This document shows positions 9,658 through 19,706 of a stretch of 64,000 nucleotides of DNA, piece after piece. Position 1 is the stretch's first letter; each line of letters opens with the position of its first letter. The stretch spans positions 434,001 through 498,000 of the forward strand of contig NZ_JAUOPH010000001.1 of assembly GCF_030546935.1 (NCBI RefSeq). The letters are read 5' to 3'. The notes beneath the pieces are model-generated. The model was not told the DNA's origin. It did no database searches and saw nothing but the letters and a program-made list of their open reading frames with translations. A program made the translations under genes and the position numbers. This DNA is from Marinobacter sp. 2_MG-2023 (GTDB lineage Bacteria > Pseudomonadota > Gammaproteobacteria > Pseudomonadales > Oleiphilaceae).

Positions 9658-11088
9658 ATGGATGCAACCAAGTTTTACATTAACGGGAAGTGGATCACCC
9701 CCGAAAGCACCCAGCACCTGGAGGTGATAAACCCTTCTGACGAAAAAGGGTTTTCTACGATTACTCTAGGCTCACAGGCTGATACGGACAAGGCTGTCAG
9801 TGCTGCAAAAAAAGCTTTCCCTGCCTGGTCGGCGTCGTCCAAAGAACAACGTATTGAACTGTTGGAGCGCTTGTTCGAAACCTATAAGGCGCGCGCTGAA
9901 GAAATGGCGCAAACCATCAGTCAGGAAATGGGCGCCCCCATTGATCTTGCGAGAAGCGCACAGGTTGGTGCAGGTGCCGCACACCTGAAGAACACTATCC
10001 GTGCACTGAAGTCTTTCAACTTTGAGCACCCCCTTGGCGACCACGCACCGGACAACATCATTTTGCACGAAGCCGTAGGCATCTGTGCATTGATCACACC
10101 CTGGAACTGGCCGATGAACCAGGTAATGCTCAAGGTCGCTCCAGCACTTGCCGCAGGCTGCACGGTGGTTCTCAAGCCCTCTGAGATCTCTCCCCTGTCG
10201 GCCATGTTGCTTGCTGAGATGATTGATAGCGCAGGCTTCCCGGAAGGCGTTTTCAACCTGGTTAACGGCGATGGCGCAGGCGTTGGCTCGCAACTGTCCG
10301 AGCATCGGGATATCGACCTGGTCAGCTTTACCGGGTCCACACGTGCAGGCAAGGCCATCACCATTGCTGCCGCAGACGCTATGAAACGAATCGGCCTCGA
10401 ATTGGGCGGCAAAGGCGCCAATATCATCTTCGCTGACGCCGACGAAAAAGCCGTCACCCGTGGTGTACGCCACTGCTTTGCAAACTCTGGTCAGTCGTGC
10501 AACGCACCTACGCGAATGCTGGTGGAAAAGTCCGTTTACAAGCAAGCCGTTGAAACCGCAACGATGATTGCTGCCAAGACCGAGGTGGGTCTTGCAGGCG
10601 AAGAAGGCCGGCATATCGGACCAGTGGTTTCAGAGCCCCAGTTCCTGAAGGTTCAAGCGCTGATCAAAAAGGGCATAGAGGAAGGTGCTACCTTGGTGGC
10701 GGGCGGTGAAGGTCGGCCAGAAGGGTTCGAGAAAGGTTACTTCGTTAAACCAACCGTTTTCGCTGATGTAACGCCCGACATGACCATCTGGAGCGAAGAA
10801 ATTTTCGGCCCGGTTCTGGCTATCACGCCTTTTGAAACAGAAGAAGAGGCAATAGAGCTCGCCAACGATACACTTTATGGGCTGACCAACTACATCCAGA
10901 CATCCGACAAAGAAAAGGCGCACAGGGTTGCCAGACAGGTCAGATCAGGGATGGTCGAGATCAACGGCAAATCCGGGTCAGCCGGCTTTCCGTTCGGCGG
11001 TATGAAACAGTCCGGTAACGGCAGCCGCGAAGGCGGTGTCTGGGGTCTGGAAGAGTTCCTTGAGGTTAAATCCGTTACTGACTGGTAA
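9658..11088 (+). CDS. NAD(P)-dependent aldehyde dehydrogenase
   Basis: 476 aa, full length for the family. It shows the ITPWNWP cofactor segment, the Rossmann motif FTGSTRAGKAI, the general base Glu248 in LELGGK, and the catalytic Cys281 in FANSGQSCNAP. ALDHs of this branch oxidise aldehydes to acids; the substrate cannot be told from sequence, though fatty or aromatic aldehydes are plausible in a hydrocarbon-using marine bacterium. It is monocistronic, with a long hairpin downstream, and converges on the Crp/Fnr gene. Confidence 0.93.
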   Translation: MDATKFYINGKWITPESTQHLEVINPSDEKGFSTITLGSQADTDKAVSAAKKAFPAWSASSKEQRIELLERLFETYKARAEEMAQTISQEMGAPIDLARSAQVGAGAAHLKNTIRALKSFNFEHPLGDHAPDNIILHEAVGICALITPWNWPMNQVMLKVAPALAAGCTVVLKPSEISPLSAMLLAEMIDSAGFPEGVFNLVNGDGAGVGSQLSEHRDIDLVSFTGSTRAGKAITIAAADAMKRIGLELGGKGANIIFADADEKAVTRGVRHCFANSGQSCNAPTRMLVEKSVYKQAVETATMIAAKTEVGLAGEEGRHIGPVVSEPQFLKVQALIKKGIEEGATLVAGGEGRPEGFEKGYFVKPTVFADVTPDMTIWSEEIFGPVLAITPFETEEEAIELANDTLYGLTNYIQTSDKEKAHRVARQVRSGMVEINGKSGSAGFPFGGMKQSGNGSREGGVWGLEEFLEVKSVTDW

Positions 11089-11116
11089 CGCTTACCGCAG
11101 TTACCAAAAGGCTGAC

Positions 11117-11157
11117 CAATCGCCCCGGAGCTCCAGAGCGGATCTCCGGGGCGATTG
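11117..11157. terminator. 14-bp perfect hairpin between convergent genes
   Basis: The arms CAATCGCCCCGGAG and CTCCGGGGCGATTG are perfectly complementary around a 13-nt loop, between the aldehyde dehydrogenase stop and the Crp/Fnr stop. There is no T run on either side, so it is a terminator-like or mRNA-stabilising hairpin rather than a textbook intrinsic terminator. Confidence 0.55.
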
Positions 11158-11159
11158 CC

Positions 11160-11768
11160 TTACAGGCCCTTCACATCAATTCTGCCTCGTGACAACTGCA
11201 CCCTGTCCTTACGCTCAAGCTCTTTCAATAACCGGCTGACAACTTCCCTGGCGGTTCCCAGTTCGACGGCAAGCTCTTGATGAGTGATGTGAATAGGGCT
11301 GCGCCGGGCCTCCAACCATTCCTCAAGCCGCTCATCCATACGGCGAAAAGCCACCTCCTCGACGAGCAACATGAGGTCATCGAGTCTGCGCCCATAGGAC
11401 TCCATAATCCCCAGGCGAAAAGCAGCAGATTGGTCCATCAGCCGGTCGAATAGCCCCCTGGGCACCATAGCGGCTTCGGATTCCTCCTCTACAAAGGCCT
11501 CAGCCCGATAACCACAGCCTGTCATCAGGCAGCCAATCGACAAGGTACAAATGTCATCGGCGCCCATGCGGTACAGCACGATACTGTTTCCGGAAACACC
11601 GGTCATCTGCACTTTTACCGCACCACTGAGCATCAGTGGTAGGCCCTGGCAATGCTCACCGGCCCGGAACAGAATCTTGCCGGCCGGGAAACGCATAACC
11701 TGAATCCTTTCAAGAGCTTCCTTTTGAAGTTCCCGAGGCAGGGTTTCCAGAATGCTGTGGTGTAACAT
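11160..11768 (-). CDS. Crp/Fnr family transcriptional regulator with cysteine cluster
   Basis: 202 aa from ATG 11768, with AAGGAAG 7-8 nt upstream. An N-terminal cyclic-nucleotide-binding-like beta-roll (about residues 15-120) is followed by a dimerisation helix and a C-terminal winged HTH (ITHQELAVELGTAREVVSRLLKEL, about 160-185). Residues Cys74, Cys80 and Cys85 lie close together in the beta-roll (C-x5-C-x4-C), with another at Cys40. This differs from the N-terminal cysteines of FNR and could be a redox or metal sensor; that is inference. It is divergent from the DUF2892 gene, with a palindrome between them. Confidence 0.88.
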   Translation of the reverse strand: MLHHSILETLPRELQKEALERIQVMRFPAGKILFRAGEHCQGLPLMLSGAVKVQMTGVSGNSIVLYRMGADDICTLSIGCLMTGCGYRAEAFVEEESEAAMVPRGLFDRLMDQSAAFRLGIMESYGRRLDDLMLLVEEVAFRRMDERLEEWLEARRSPIHITHQELAVELGTAREVVSRLLKELERKDRVQLSRGRIDVKGL

Positions 11769-11801
11769 ATATCTTCCTTGGGCTTTTAAAACTGATACCA
11801 C

Positions 11802-11820
11802 CAGTGTGACTTTATCACTG
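11802..11820. promoter_or_regulatory. candidate operator of the Crp/Fnr-like regulator
   Basis: Inverted repeat CAGTG-N9-CACTG, containing TGTGA and TCAC half-sites like a Crp site with one base less spacing. It sits 34 bp upstream of the regulator start and about 65 bp upstream of the divergent DUF2892 gene, a position that would suit autoregulation and control of the neighbour. Confidence 0.45.
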
Positions 11821-11884
11821 AACTGCTTTGCAACGAGCGCTAAAGTTACAACCCTAGCCTCATACCAACACAGGAGAATGGATC

Positions 11885-12073
11885 ATGAGCGTTAATATGG
11901 GTTCTGCAGACCGGATCATTCGTGCCATTGTAGGCATTGTACTTCTGGCGCTGGTGTTTGTCGGCCCTCAAACACCTTGGGGTTGGATTGGCATTGTGCC
12001 GCTGGCTACCGCGCTGATGGGCAACTGCCCTGCGTATTCGCTGCTGGGTATAAAAACCTGTAAAAAGCAGTAG
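11885..12073 (+). CDS. DUF2892 (YgaP-like) inner-membrane protein
   Basis: 62 aa. It has the DUF2892 pattern: an N-terminal NMGSADRIIRAIVG helix, then two transmembrane helices, and a C-terminal GNCPAYSLLGIKTCKK with conserved cysteines. It matches the membrane part of YgaP without the rhodanese domain. YgaP-type proteins are linked to sulfur or thiol chemistry. AGGAGA precedes the ATG. Its divergence from a cysteine-rich Crp/Fnr regulator suggests that regulator controls it. Confidence 0.9.
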   Translation: MSVNMGSADRIIRAIVGIVLLALVFVGPQTPWGWIGIVPLATALMGNCPAYSLLGIKTCKKQ

Positions 12074-12090
12074 AATTCAGCCAGACACAA

Positions 12091-12128
12091 AAAAGCCGAA
12101 GTGACGGGGAATCGCTTCGGCTTCTTTG
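12091..12128. terminator. bidirectional Rho-independent terminator
   Basis: Arms AAAAGCCGAAGTGA and TCGCTTCGGCTTCTTT pair over about 11 bp with one G-T, around a CGGGGAA loop, with A and T runs on both sides. It terminates the DUF2892 gene and the convergent pheST-ihfA-merR transcript. Confidence 0.75.
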
Positions 12129-12141
12129 TTTGGGAGGCTGG

Positions 12142-12507
12142 TTACTTTACTGGCGCGTTAAGTGCGTCCAGAACCTCTTCCAGTTCAGAGATCATCTGAC
12201 GGATAAGCTGCTTGTAATGAGTGGTGTCATCCTTCACTTCATGGCTACTAAGCTTCTGCTTGGCACCACCGATGGTATACCCCTGCTCATACAGCAAGCT
12301 TCGTATCTGCCGGATGGTAATAACATCCGCACGCTGATAATACCGGCGGTTACCCCTGCGTTTTACAGGCGATAGCTGTGGGAACTCTTGCTCCCAATAG
12401 CGCAGAACGTGGGCTTTTACCGCACACAGATCTGCCACTTCACCGATCGTAAAGTAACGCTTCCCGGGAATAGCAGGGAGTTCGTTGTTATGACTGGGTT
12501 CCAACAT
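12142..12507 (-). CDS. MerR family regulator (ihfA-linked)
   Basis: 121 aa with an N-terminal Mer[44 protein letters not shown] (about residues 18-55), then a short helical tail. There is no cysteine-based metal site or ligand domain, as usual for this small group found directly after ihfA in Pseudomonas and relatives. It overlaps the 3' end of ihfA by 20 nt, so it is translated from the pheS-pheT-ihfA message. Its regulon is unknown. Confidence 0.92.
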   Translation of the reverse strand: MLEPSHNNELPAIPGKRYFTIGEVADLCAVKAHVLRYWEQEFPQLSPVKRRGNRRYYQRADVITIRQIRSLLYEQGYTIGGAKQKLSSHEVKDDTTHYKQLIRQMISELEEVLDALNAPVK

Positions 12508-12790
12508 ACGCTTCTACTTTCTGTTTCAGTTTCTGTCCCGGGCGAAACGTAACGACACGTCGTGCGCTTATCGGAATCTCTTCACCGGTTTTCGGGTTCC
12601 GCCCTGGGCGTTGTTTTTTATCGCGCAAGTCAAAATTACCGAAACCCGACAGTTTTACCTGTTCATTGTGGCTGAGTGCGCCCCTGATTTCATCGAAAAA
12701 AGCTTCTACCATTTCCTTGGCTTCGCGTTTGTTCAGGCCCAACTCCTCATACAAGCGCTCTGCCATTTCCGCTTTCGTCAAAGCCGCCAT
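12488..12790 (-). CDS. ihfA: integration host factor subunit alpha
   Basis: 100 aa, the usual IHF-alpha length. It has [28 protein letters not shown], the [26 protein letters not shown] beta-arm with the DNA-intercalating proline, and a [10 protein letters not shown] end. With IhfB it bends DNA at promoters, recombination sites and origins. GAGG precedes the ATG, and the gene follows pheT by 3 nt. Confidence 0.98.
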   Translation of the reverse strand: MAALTKAEMAERLYEELGLNKREAKEMVEAFFDEIRGALSHNEQVKLSGFGNFDLRDKKQRPGRNPKTGEEIPISARRVVTFRPGQKLKQKVEAYVGTQS

Positions 12791-12793
12791 CTC

Positions 12794-15166
12794 TCAACTC
12801 CTCAGTGTTGCCCCCAACTCTTCCTTCAGTGCGTCAATGACACCGTTAAAGAGCGAATGCACCTCATCTTCATTCAACGTACGTTCAGGATGTTGCCAGA
12901 ACAGACTCAGAGCCAGGCTTCGGTTACCCTTGCCAATGCTCTCTCCTTCGTAAACATCAAACGCACGCAACGCTGTCAGGCGCTCACCAGCGTGTTTTCG
13001 GGCTACACGCTCAACGTCGGCGAACGCAACTTCACCACCAATAATAATAGCCAGATCCCGGCGAACTTCCGGGAATTTCGAAATTTCTTTGAAATTAGGC
13101 ACATATCCGGTAATGATCGAATTCAAGGATAGCTCAAACATCAGGATCGTGCCATTAAGTTCAAGATTTTTCTGAACTTGTGGGTGCAAGGTGCCTAACC
13201 ACCCAACGTGTTCACCATCCCGCAGGAGTTCAGCTGTCTGTCCCGGGTGCAAGGCCGGGTGACGGCTACTCACAAATCCGACTTGAATACCCAGCACACT
13301 GAACAACCCCTCCAATTCACCTTTTACATCAAAAAAGTCCGCTGTTCTGCGACCATTCACCCAGTTTTCGGGATTCTGGGAACCAACAACCACGCCCGCA
13401 AGCATAGGCTGCTGATCAATGCGCTGACCATCCTGCAGAAAGCGCAAGCCCGTCTCGAACATACGGATTCTCGGCTGCTGGCGATTCTGGTTATGAGCAA
13501 CTGTTTTCAGCAAGCCGCTCCAGAGACTTGTCCGCATCACTGACAAGTCCGATGAGATCGGGTTCGCCAGAGCAATGCCTTCACGCTCAGGGTCTATCTG
13601 CGCCTGCACCTTGGGGTCAACAAAGCTATAAGTAATCGCCTCCTGGTAGCCCTGGGAGACAAAGTAATCACGTATTGCCGAAACCGGGCGAACGGCTTCT
13701 TCGTTCACTCTAAGACCAAGGGAACCCGTCGGCTCGGTAACCGGCAGGTTGTTGTAGCCGTAGATTCGGCCCACCTCTTCGATTAAATCTTCTTCGATTG
13801 AAATATCGGGGCGAAAGCTGGGGACATTGATGCGCCAACCGTTCTTCAGCAACTTGCCGACGGTCAAGCCAAGCCGGATCAAGATTTCTTCAACGGTGGT
13901 GCGGTCGATGTCGAGGCCCAAAACGTCGGCCAGGCGCTGTGAGCGAAGGTCAATGGTGCGGGCTTTCGGCAAATGATCAGCACTGACCACTTCAACAATC
14001 TCGCCAGGCTCGCCGCCTACAATATCCATCAGCAGACGGGTTGCACGCTCCATGGCATCACGGGCAAGCTCATAGTCAACACCACGCTCGAAGCGGTGCG
14101 ATGCATCCGTATGCAGGCCGTAATAACGAGCCTTGCCTGCGAGGGTGATCGGATCAAAGTAGGCCGCTTCCAGCACCAGATCGCGGGTCTTGGGGCTCAC
14201 ACCAGAGTGCTCGCCACCCATGATGCCAGCAATAGCTATAGGCTTCTCATGATCCGCAATAACGAGCGTTTGTTCCGTCAGCTCAACTTCCTGACCATCA
14301 AGCAGCACCAGCTTCTCAGCCGGTAGTGCCATACGCACAACAATACCTTTGTTTATTTCTTCGCGATCAAACGCGTGCAAGGGCTGGCCCTGCTCCAACA
14401 TCACGAAGTTGGTTACATCTACGGCCGCATCAATGGATCGAATGCCGGAGCGCCGGAGTTTTTCTTGCATCCACAAGGGTGTCTCGGCCTGTAGATTCAC
14501 ATTGCGAAGTATACGACCCAGGTAACGCGGACAGCCCTCAGAAGCATCAACTCGTATATCCGGCACCTCTGAGTGGACGGCTTCAACCGGATCGATCTGT
14601 GGCGCTTGAGGAACCAAGCTGTTCAAAACACCAACTTCACGTGCAATACCTTTGATAGAAAGGCAGTCACTGCGGTTAGGCGTCAAGTCCACATCAATGG
14701 CAACATCGTTCAGCTTGAGATAATCACTTAATGCTGACCCCACCGGCGCATCAGCGGGCAACTCCATAATGCCGTCATGGTCTTCAGACAACCCCAATTC
14801 GGATCCTGAACACAGCATACCCTCAGATGGCTGACCACGAAGTTTTGCCTTCTTGATCTTGAAATCGCCGGGCAGAACCGCACCAATCACAGCAAAAGGC
14901 ACCTTTATGCCTTGGCGAACATTCGGGGCACCACACACCACCTGAACGGTCTGACTCCCATCACTAACCTGGCATACGCGCAGCTTGTCAGCGTCAGGGT
15001 GAGGCTCTGCAGACAGAACCTCTCCGACCACCACGCCCTGAAACTTACCGGCCACCGGCTCGAAGCCATCGACTTCCAACCCTGCCATCGTTATTTGATC
15101 CATCAGCTCCTGAGAGCTGATTTCCGGGTTAACCCACTCGCGCAGCCACTGCTCACTGAATTTCAT
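12794..15166 (-). CDS. pheT: phenylalanyl-tRNA synthetase beta subunit
   Basis: 790 aa, full length. It begins MKFSEQWLREWVNP, followed by a tRNA-binding (EMAP-like) domain near residues 40-150, the B3/4 editing domain, the B5 domain, and a C-terminal FDX-ACB domain that binds the tRNA anticodon (KFPEVRRDLAIII near 690). It forms an alpha2-beta2 enzyme with PheS, charges tRNA-Phe and removes misacylated tyrosine. It lies between pheS (61-nt gap) and ihfA. Confidence 0.98.
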   Translation of the reverse strand: MKFSEQWLREWVNPEISSQELMDQITMAGLEVDGFEPVAGKFQGVVVGEVLSAEPHPDADKLRVCQVSDGSQTVQVVCGAPNVRQGIKVPFAVIGAVLPGDFKIKKAKLRGQPSEGMLCSGSELGLSEDHDGIMELPADAPVGSALSDYLKLNDVAIDVDLTPNRSDCLSIKGIAREVGVLNSLVPQAPQIDPVEAVHSEVPDIRVDASEGCPRYLGRILRNVNLQAETPLWMQEKLRRSGIRSIDAAVDVTNFVMLEQGQPLHAFDREEINKGIVVRMALPAEKLVLLDGQEVELTEQTLVIADHEKPIAIAGIMGGEHSGVSPKTRDLVLEAAYFDPITLAGKARYYGLHTDASHRFERGVDYELARDAMERATRLLMDIVGGEPGEIVEVVSADHLPKARTIDLRSQRLADVLGLDIDRTTVEEILIRLGLTVGKLLKNGWRINVPSFRPDISIEEDLIEEVGRIYGYNNLPVTEPTGSLGLRVNEEAVRPVSAIRDYFVSQGYQEAITYSFVDPKVQAQIDPEREGIALANPISSDLSVMRTSLWSGLLKTVAHNQNRQQPRIRMFETGLRFLQDGQRIDQQPMLAGVVVGSQNPENWVNGRRTADFFDVKGELEGLFSVLGIQVGFVSSRHPALHPGQTAELLRDGEHVGWLGTLHPQVQKNLELNGTILMFELSLNSIITGYVPNFKEISKFPEVRRDLAIIIGGEVAFADVERVARKHAGERLTALRAFDVYEGESIGKGNRSLALSLFWQHPERTLNEDEVHSLFNGVIDALKEELGATLRS

Positions 15167-15226
15167 GGTAATTGCCTTGTTCTGATGCGGTTTCGGATAT
15201 TGATTTGAATGCCGTAAAGCGCCGTA

Positions 15227-16270
<1,044 letters not shown>

Positions 16271-16278
16271 TTGAAACA

Positions 16279-16310
16279 AAAATAGGGGAAGAGCGTGCCC
16301 TTCCCCTATT
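16279..16310 (-). terminator. terminator between rplT and pheS (possible attenuator)
   Basis: On the minus strand, arms AATAGGGGAAG and CTTCCCCTATT pair over 11 bp with an inner GC/GC pair, followed by TTTTTG. It ends the thrS-infC-rpmI-rplT transcript. It could also act as an attenuator in front of pheS, as in enterics, but no Phe-codon leader ORF is visible. Confidence 0.7.
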
Positions 16311-16385
16311 AAACGATGCCTTTACGCGCTTAAAAATCTGCGACTGGCACCGGTTCGATTCGTAATCGATGAAAGAGCTAAGCGA

Positions 16386-16739
16386 TCAGAGAGATGCTTT
16401 TGCCTTCTCAACCACAGCTGAAAATGCCTGCTGCTCGTTCATGGCCAGATCAGCCAGAACCTTACGATCGATTTCAACGTTTGCCTTTTTCAGGCCAGCA
16501 ATCAAGCGGCTGTAGGACAGGCCGTTAGCCCGAGCGCCAGCGTTGATACGGGCAATCCACAGAGCGCGGAAGGCGCGCTTACGGTTACGACGGTCGCGAT
16601 ATGCATACTGACCGGCTTTGATAACCGCTTGCTTGGCAACGCGGAATACACGGCTACGAGCTCCGTAGTAACCCTTGGCCTGCTTTAGAATCTTCTTGTG
16701 ACGACGACGTGCAACCACGCCACGTTTAACACGAGCCAT
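16386..16739 (-). CDS. rplT: 50S ribosomal protein L20
   Basis: 117 aa, standard length. It opens [26 protein letters not shown], the basic N-terminal extension that threads into 23S rRNA, and has the conserved [21 protein letters not shown]. In enteric bacteria L20 also represses the rpmI-rplT message. It is the last gene of the infC-rpmI-rplT group, with a terminator downstream. Confidence 0.99.
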   Translation of the reverse strand: MARVKRGVVARRRHKKILKQAKGYYGARSRVFRVAKQAVIKAGQYAYRDRRNRKRAFRALWIARINAGARANGLSYSRLIAGLKKANVEIDRKVLADLAMNEQQAFSAVVEKAKASL

Positions 16740-16784
16740 ACTATAATCCTTCTACCTTAAAACCGTTGTGAGTGTATTGCTGCC

Positions 16785-16976
16785 TTACTTACGGAGCATA
16801 CGCTTTACGGAAGCCACATCAGATTTGGCAACCAATGAAGTACCACGCAGCTGACGCTTACGCTTGGGGGTCTTCTTGGTCAGGATGTGACTGGTGAAGG
16901 CTGACTTGTGCTTGAAGCCGGTAGCAGTTTTTTTGAACCGCTTGGCCGCTCCACTTTTCGTTTTCATCTTAGACAT
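16785..16976 (-). CDS. rpmI: 50S ribosomal protein L35
   Basis: 63 aa from ATG 16976, with GGAG 7 nt upstream. The sequence [24 protein letters not shown] matches L35 ([19 protein letters not shown]). A start five codons earlier would add residues not found in the family. It sits between infC and rplT, the usual order. Confidence 0.98.
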   Translation of the reverse strand: MSKMKTKSGAAKRFKKTATGFKHKSAFTSHILTKKTPKRKRQLRGTSLVAKSDVASVKRMLRK

Positions 16977-17032
16977 TTTAAAACTCCGCATTCTGTTTTT
17001 TTAAATACATATATATGAACCTGAACGACAAA

Positions 17033-17053
17033 TCCCCCGCCGTTGGCAGGGGA
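17033..17053 (-). promoter_or_regulatory. hairpin in the infC-rpmI intergenic leader
   Basis: On the minus strand TCCCCTGCC-AAC-GGCGGGGGA folds with one mismatch in the 95-nt gap between infC and rpmI. In enteric bacteria the corresponding leader is the L20 binding site for autoregulation. Here the equivalence is only positional. It has no T tract, so it is probably not a terminator. Confidence 0.4.
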
Positions 17054-17071
17054 TGAATCATTGAATCAGAT

Positions 17072-17611
17072 TCACTTCTTTTTGCGGGGAGCCACTATCA
17101 TGGTCATCTGGCGGCCTTCCATTTTTGGCCGCATTTCTACCTGAGCCAGCGCCTCAATATCTGCTTCAATGCGTTCCATGAGCTTCATACCGATTTCTTG
17201 GTGTGCCATCTCACGGCCACGGAAGCGGATAGTGATTTTGCCGCGGTCCCCGCCTTCAAGGAAACGTACCAGGTTGCGTAGTTTTACCTGATAATCCCCT
17301 TCTTCAGTTCCTGGTCGGAACTTAAGCTCTTTGACTTGCGTCTGTTTCTGCTTTTTCTTGGCAGCGGCCTTCGCTTTCTTCTCGTCGAAGACCTTTTTGC
17401 CATAATCCATTATCTTACAGACGATCGGATCGGAATCTGTAACCTGTACCAGATCCAGTGTCGCCTCCTCTGCCATCTTGAGGGCGTCTTCGATCGGAAC
17501 TACACCTACCTGATTGCCTTCGGCATCGATCAGGCGGACTTCAGTTGCATCAATATTCTCATTGATCGGCGCCTTTGGAGTACGCCCACCCCGATTCGTT
17601 CGCTGTTTAAT
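17072..17611 (-). CDS. infC: translation initiation factor IF-3 (probable AUU start)
   Basis: 179 aa. It has APINENI, the KK-rich linker (about residues 75-95), [26 protein letters not shown] and the C-terminal [15 protein letters not shown]. No ATG is available at the expected position. An ATT at 17611 is preceded by GGAG with 8-nt spacing and gives MKQRTNR..., which lines up with E. coli IF3 (MKGGKR..., also an AUU start). A TTG at 17617 is only 2 nt from the same GGAG, which is too close. AUU initiation is the known basis of IF3 autoregulation. The start lies 2 nt after the thrS stop. Confidence 0.95.
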   Translation of the reverse strand: MKQRTNRGGRTPKAPINENIDATEVRLIDAEGNQVGVVPIEDALKMAEEATLDLVQVTDSDPIVCKIMDYGKKVFDEKKAKAAAKKKQKQTQVKELKFRPGTEEGDYQVKLRNLVRFLEGGDRGKITIRFRGREMAHQEIGMKLMERIEADIEALAQVEMRPKMEGRQMTMIVAPRKKK

Positions 17612-17613
17612 AG

Positions 17614-19539
17614 TCAAATCTCCGTCTTGATTCTGCTCTTGCGTTCAACATCTTCCTGCAGAAGCTGCTCGAACGCTTCGAGCGATAGAGTTCCCAAATC
17701 TTCACCTTTGCGGGTTCTCACCGCAACGGCATTGTTCTCGACTTCTTTATCGCCGACAACGACAAGATAAGGAACTTTGTTAATAGTATGCTCGCGGATT
17801 TTAAAGCCGATCTTCTCGTTTCTCAAGTCAGCATTAACCCTGAACCCCAAAGAATCGAACTTTTTCGCCAAATTCTCACAATATTCACGCTGATTATCGG
17901 TGATATTGAGAATTGCGACCTGCGTCGGAGCAAGCCAGGTCGGAAACGCACCCTCGTACTCTTCGATCAGTATACCAATAAACCTTTCGAACGAACCAAG
18001 TACAGCGCGATGCAGCATAACCGGCGTTTTTCGCTCGGAGTTGTCAGCAACGTATTGTGCTCCGAGGCGCCCAGGCATGGAGAAATCCACCTGAATAGTG
18101 CCACACTGCCACACCCGGCCAATACAATCCTTAAGAGAAAATTCGATTTTCGGGCCATAGAAAGCACCTTCGCCCGGTAACAGCTCCCAATCTACGCCTT
18201 CGCGATTCAGGGCTTCTTCCAGTGCAGCTTCGGATTTGTCCCAAACTTCGTCAGAACCCACACGCTTTTCCGGGCGGGTGGACAGCTTGTACAGAATCTC
18301 GGTGAAGCCGAAGTCCTTGTAAACCTCATGCAGCAAATCAATGAACTTCGACACCTCGTGCTGGATGGCGTCTTCTTCACAGAAGATGTGAGCATCATCC
18401 TGGGTAAAGCCGCGCACCCGCATCAAACCATGCAACGCACCGGAAGCTTCATTGCGGTGGCAAGAGCCAAACTCGGCCAGGCGCAGGGGCAGGTCTTTGT
18501 AGCTTTTCAGACCCTGGTTGAACACCTGAATGTGGCATGGGCAGTTCATGGGCTTGATAGCGAAGTCGTGTTTTTCCGACTCGGTGGTGAACATGCCTTC
18601 TTTGAACTTATCCCAGTGGCCGGATTTTTCCCAAAGTGTGCGGGACACGATCTGCGGAGTTTTTATTTCCTGATACTCGTGCCGGTGCAGGATATCGCGC
18701 ATGTACTGTTCCATTTGCTGATAAATGGTCCAGCCCGCCGGATGCCAGAACACCATACCCGGAGCTTCTTCCTGCATATGGAAGAGGCCGAGTTTCTTGC
18801 CGACTTTGCGGTGGTCACGCTTTTCGGCTTCTTCAATCCGGTGCAAGTAAGCTTTCAGATCTTTTTTATTAGCCCAGGCTGTACCGTACACACGCTGCAA
18901 TTGCTCGTTTCCGGTATCGCCACGCCAGTACGCACCAGCCACTTTGGTAAGTTTGAAGGCTTTCATTTTCCCTGTGCTGGGCACGTGTGGACCACGGCAG
19001 AGGTCAATAAAGTCACCCTGGCGATAGAACGACAGATCTTCCTCACCGGGGATGTCTTCTATAATGCGAACTTTGTATTCCTCACCCATCTCGGTGAACA
19101 GCTGGACGGCTTCGCTGCGGGACAGCACAGAACGGGACACTGGAATGTCCTGCTTGGCCAACTCCGCCATGCGCTTTTCAATACGCGCCAAATCTTCGTT
19201 AGTGAAGGGGCGATCATATTTGAAGTCGTAGTAAAAACCGTCATCCACCACCGGACCGATCGTAACCTGGGCTTCCGGGAACAGCTCTTTTACCGCCATC
19301 GCCAACAGATGGGCGGTGGAGTGGCGGATAACTTCAAGACCGTCTGCATCGCGCTCGGTGATAATGGCTAACTCAGCGTCGTGTTCGATCATATGACTGG
19401 TATCGACCAGACTACCATCAACTTTTCCGGCCAATGCCGCCTTGGCCAGGCCGGCGCCAATGTCGGCTGCTACATCGTGCACGCTAACGGGTTCAGCAAA
19501 ACTGCGGTGGCTGCCATCAGGCAGAGTTACTACGGGCAT
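17614..19539 (-). CDS. thrS: threonyl-tRNA synthetase
   Basis: 641 aa from ATG 19539, preceded by TGGAG; an upstream in-frame start would add 22 residues not typical of the family. Domains in order: TGS ([10 protein letters not shown], 1-60), editing domain with the [16 protein letters not shown] zinc-like site (about 73), class II core ([10 protein letters not shown] with a zinc cysteine, [14 protein letters not shown] motif 2, [17 protein letters not shown] motif 3) and an anticodon-binding domain. It charges tRNA-Thr. It is the first gene of the thrS-infC-rpmI-rplT group. Confidence 0.98.
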   Translation of the reverse strand: MPVVTLPDGSHRSFAEPVSVHDVAADIGAGLAKAALAGKVDGSLVDTSHMIEHDAELAIITERDADGLEVIRHSTAHLLAMAVKELFPEAQVTIGPVVDDGFYYDFKYDRPFTNEDLARIEKRMAELAKQDIPVSRSVLSRSEAVQLFTEMGEEYKVRIIEDIPGEEDLSFYRQGDFIDLCRGPHVPSTGKMKAFKLTKVAGAYWRGDTGNEQLQRVYGTAWANKKDLKAYLHRIEEAEKRDHRKVGKKLGLFHMQEEAPGMVFWHPAGWTIYQQMEQYMRDILHRHEYQEIKTPQIVSRTLWEKSGHWDKFKEGMFTTESEKHDFAIKPMNCPCHIQVFNQGLKSYKDLPLRLAEFGSCHRNEASGALHGLMRVRGFTQDDAHIFCEEDAIQHEVSKFIDLLHEVYKDFGFTEILYKLSTRPEKRVGSDEVWDKSEAALEEALNREGVDWELLPGEGAFYGPKIEFSLKDCIGRVWQCGTIQVDFSMPGRLGAQYVADNSERKTPVMLHRAVLGSFERFIGILIEEYEGAFPTWLAPTQVAILNITDNQREYCENLAKKFDSLGFRVNADLRNEKIGFKIREHTINKVPYLVVVGDKEVENNAVAVRTRKGEDLGTLSLEAFEQLLQEDVERKSRIKTEI

Positions 19540-19647
19540 GGGAGTCTCCAGGGAGCTGCTCAGCGGTGATCTATACCAAAGATCACTTGGGTGAATGGCA
19601 GCCACGATACAAACCGCGGTGCCAAGAATGGCGGGAAGTTTAACAGA

Positions 19648-19680
19648 AAAAAACCCGGCAGGTTAATGCCGGGTTTTGCT
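19648..19680 (-). terminator. terminator downstream of the TRAP transporter genes
   Basis: Minus-strand arms AAACCCGGCA and TGCCGGGTTT, perfect over 10 bp, followed by a run of T. It lies just past the TRAP permease stop and upstream of thrS, so it separates the two units. Confidence 0.85.
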
Positions 19681-19706
19681 TAGGGCTTCAAGCGATGCTC
19701 ACTGGG

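Noticed and set aside
18328..19371. Plus-strand ORF (347 codons) opposite thrS
   Set aside because: Antisense to a full-length, conserved synthetase gene; composition alone keeps the frame open.
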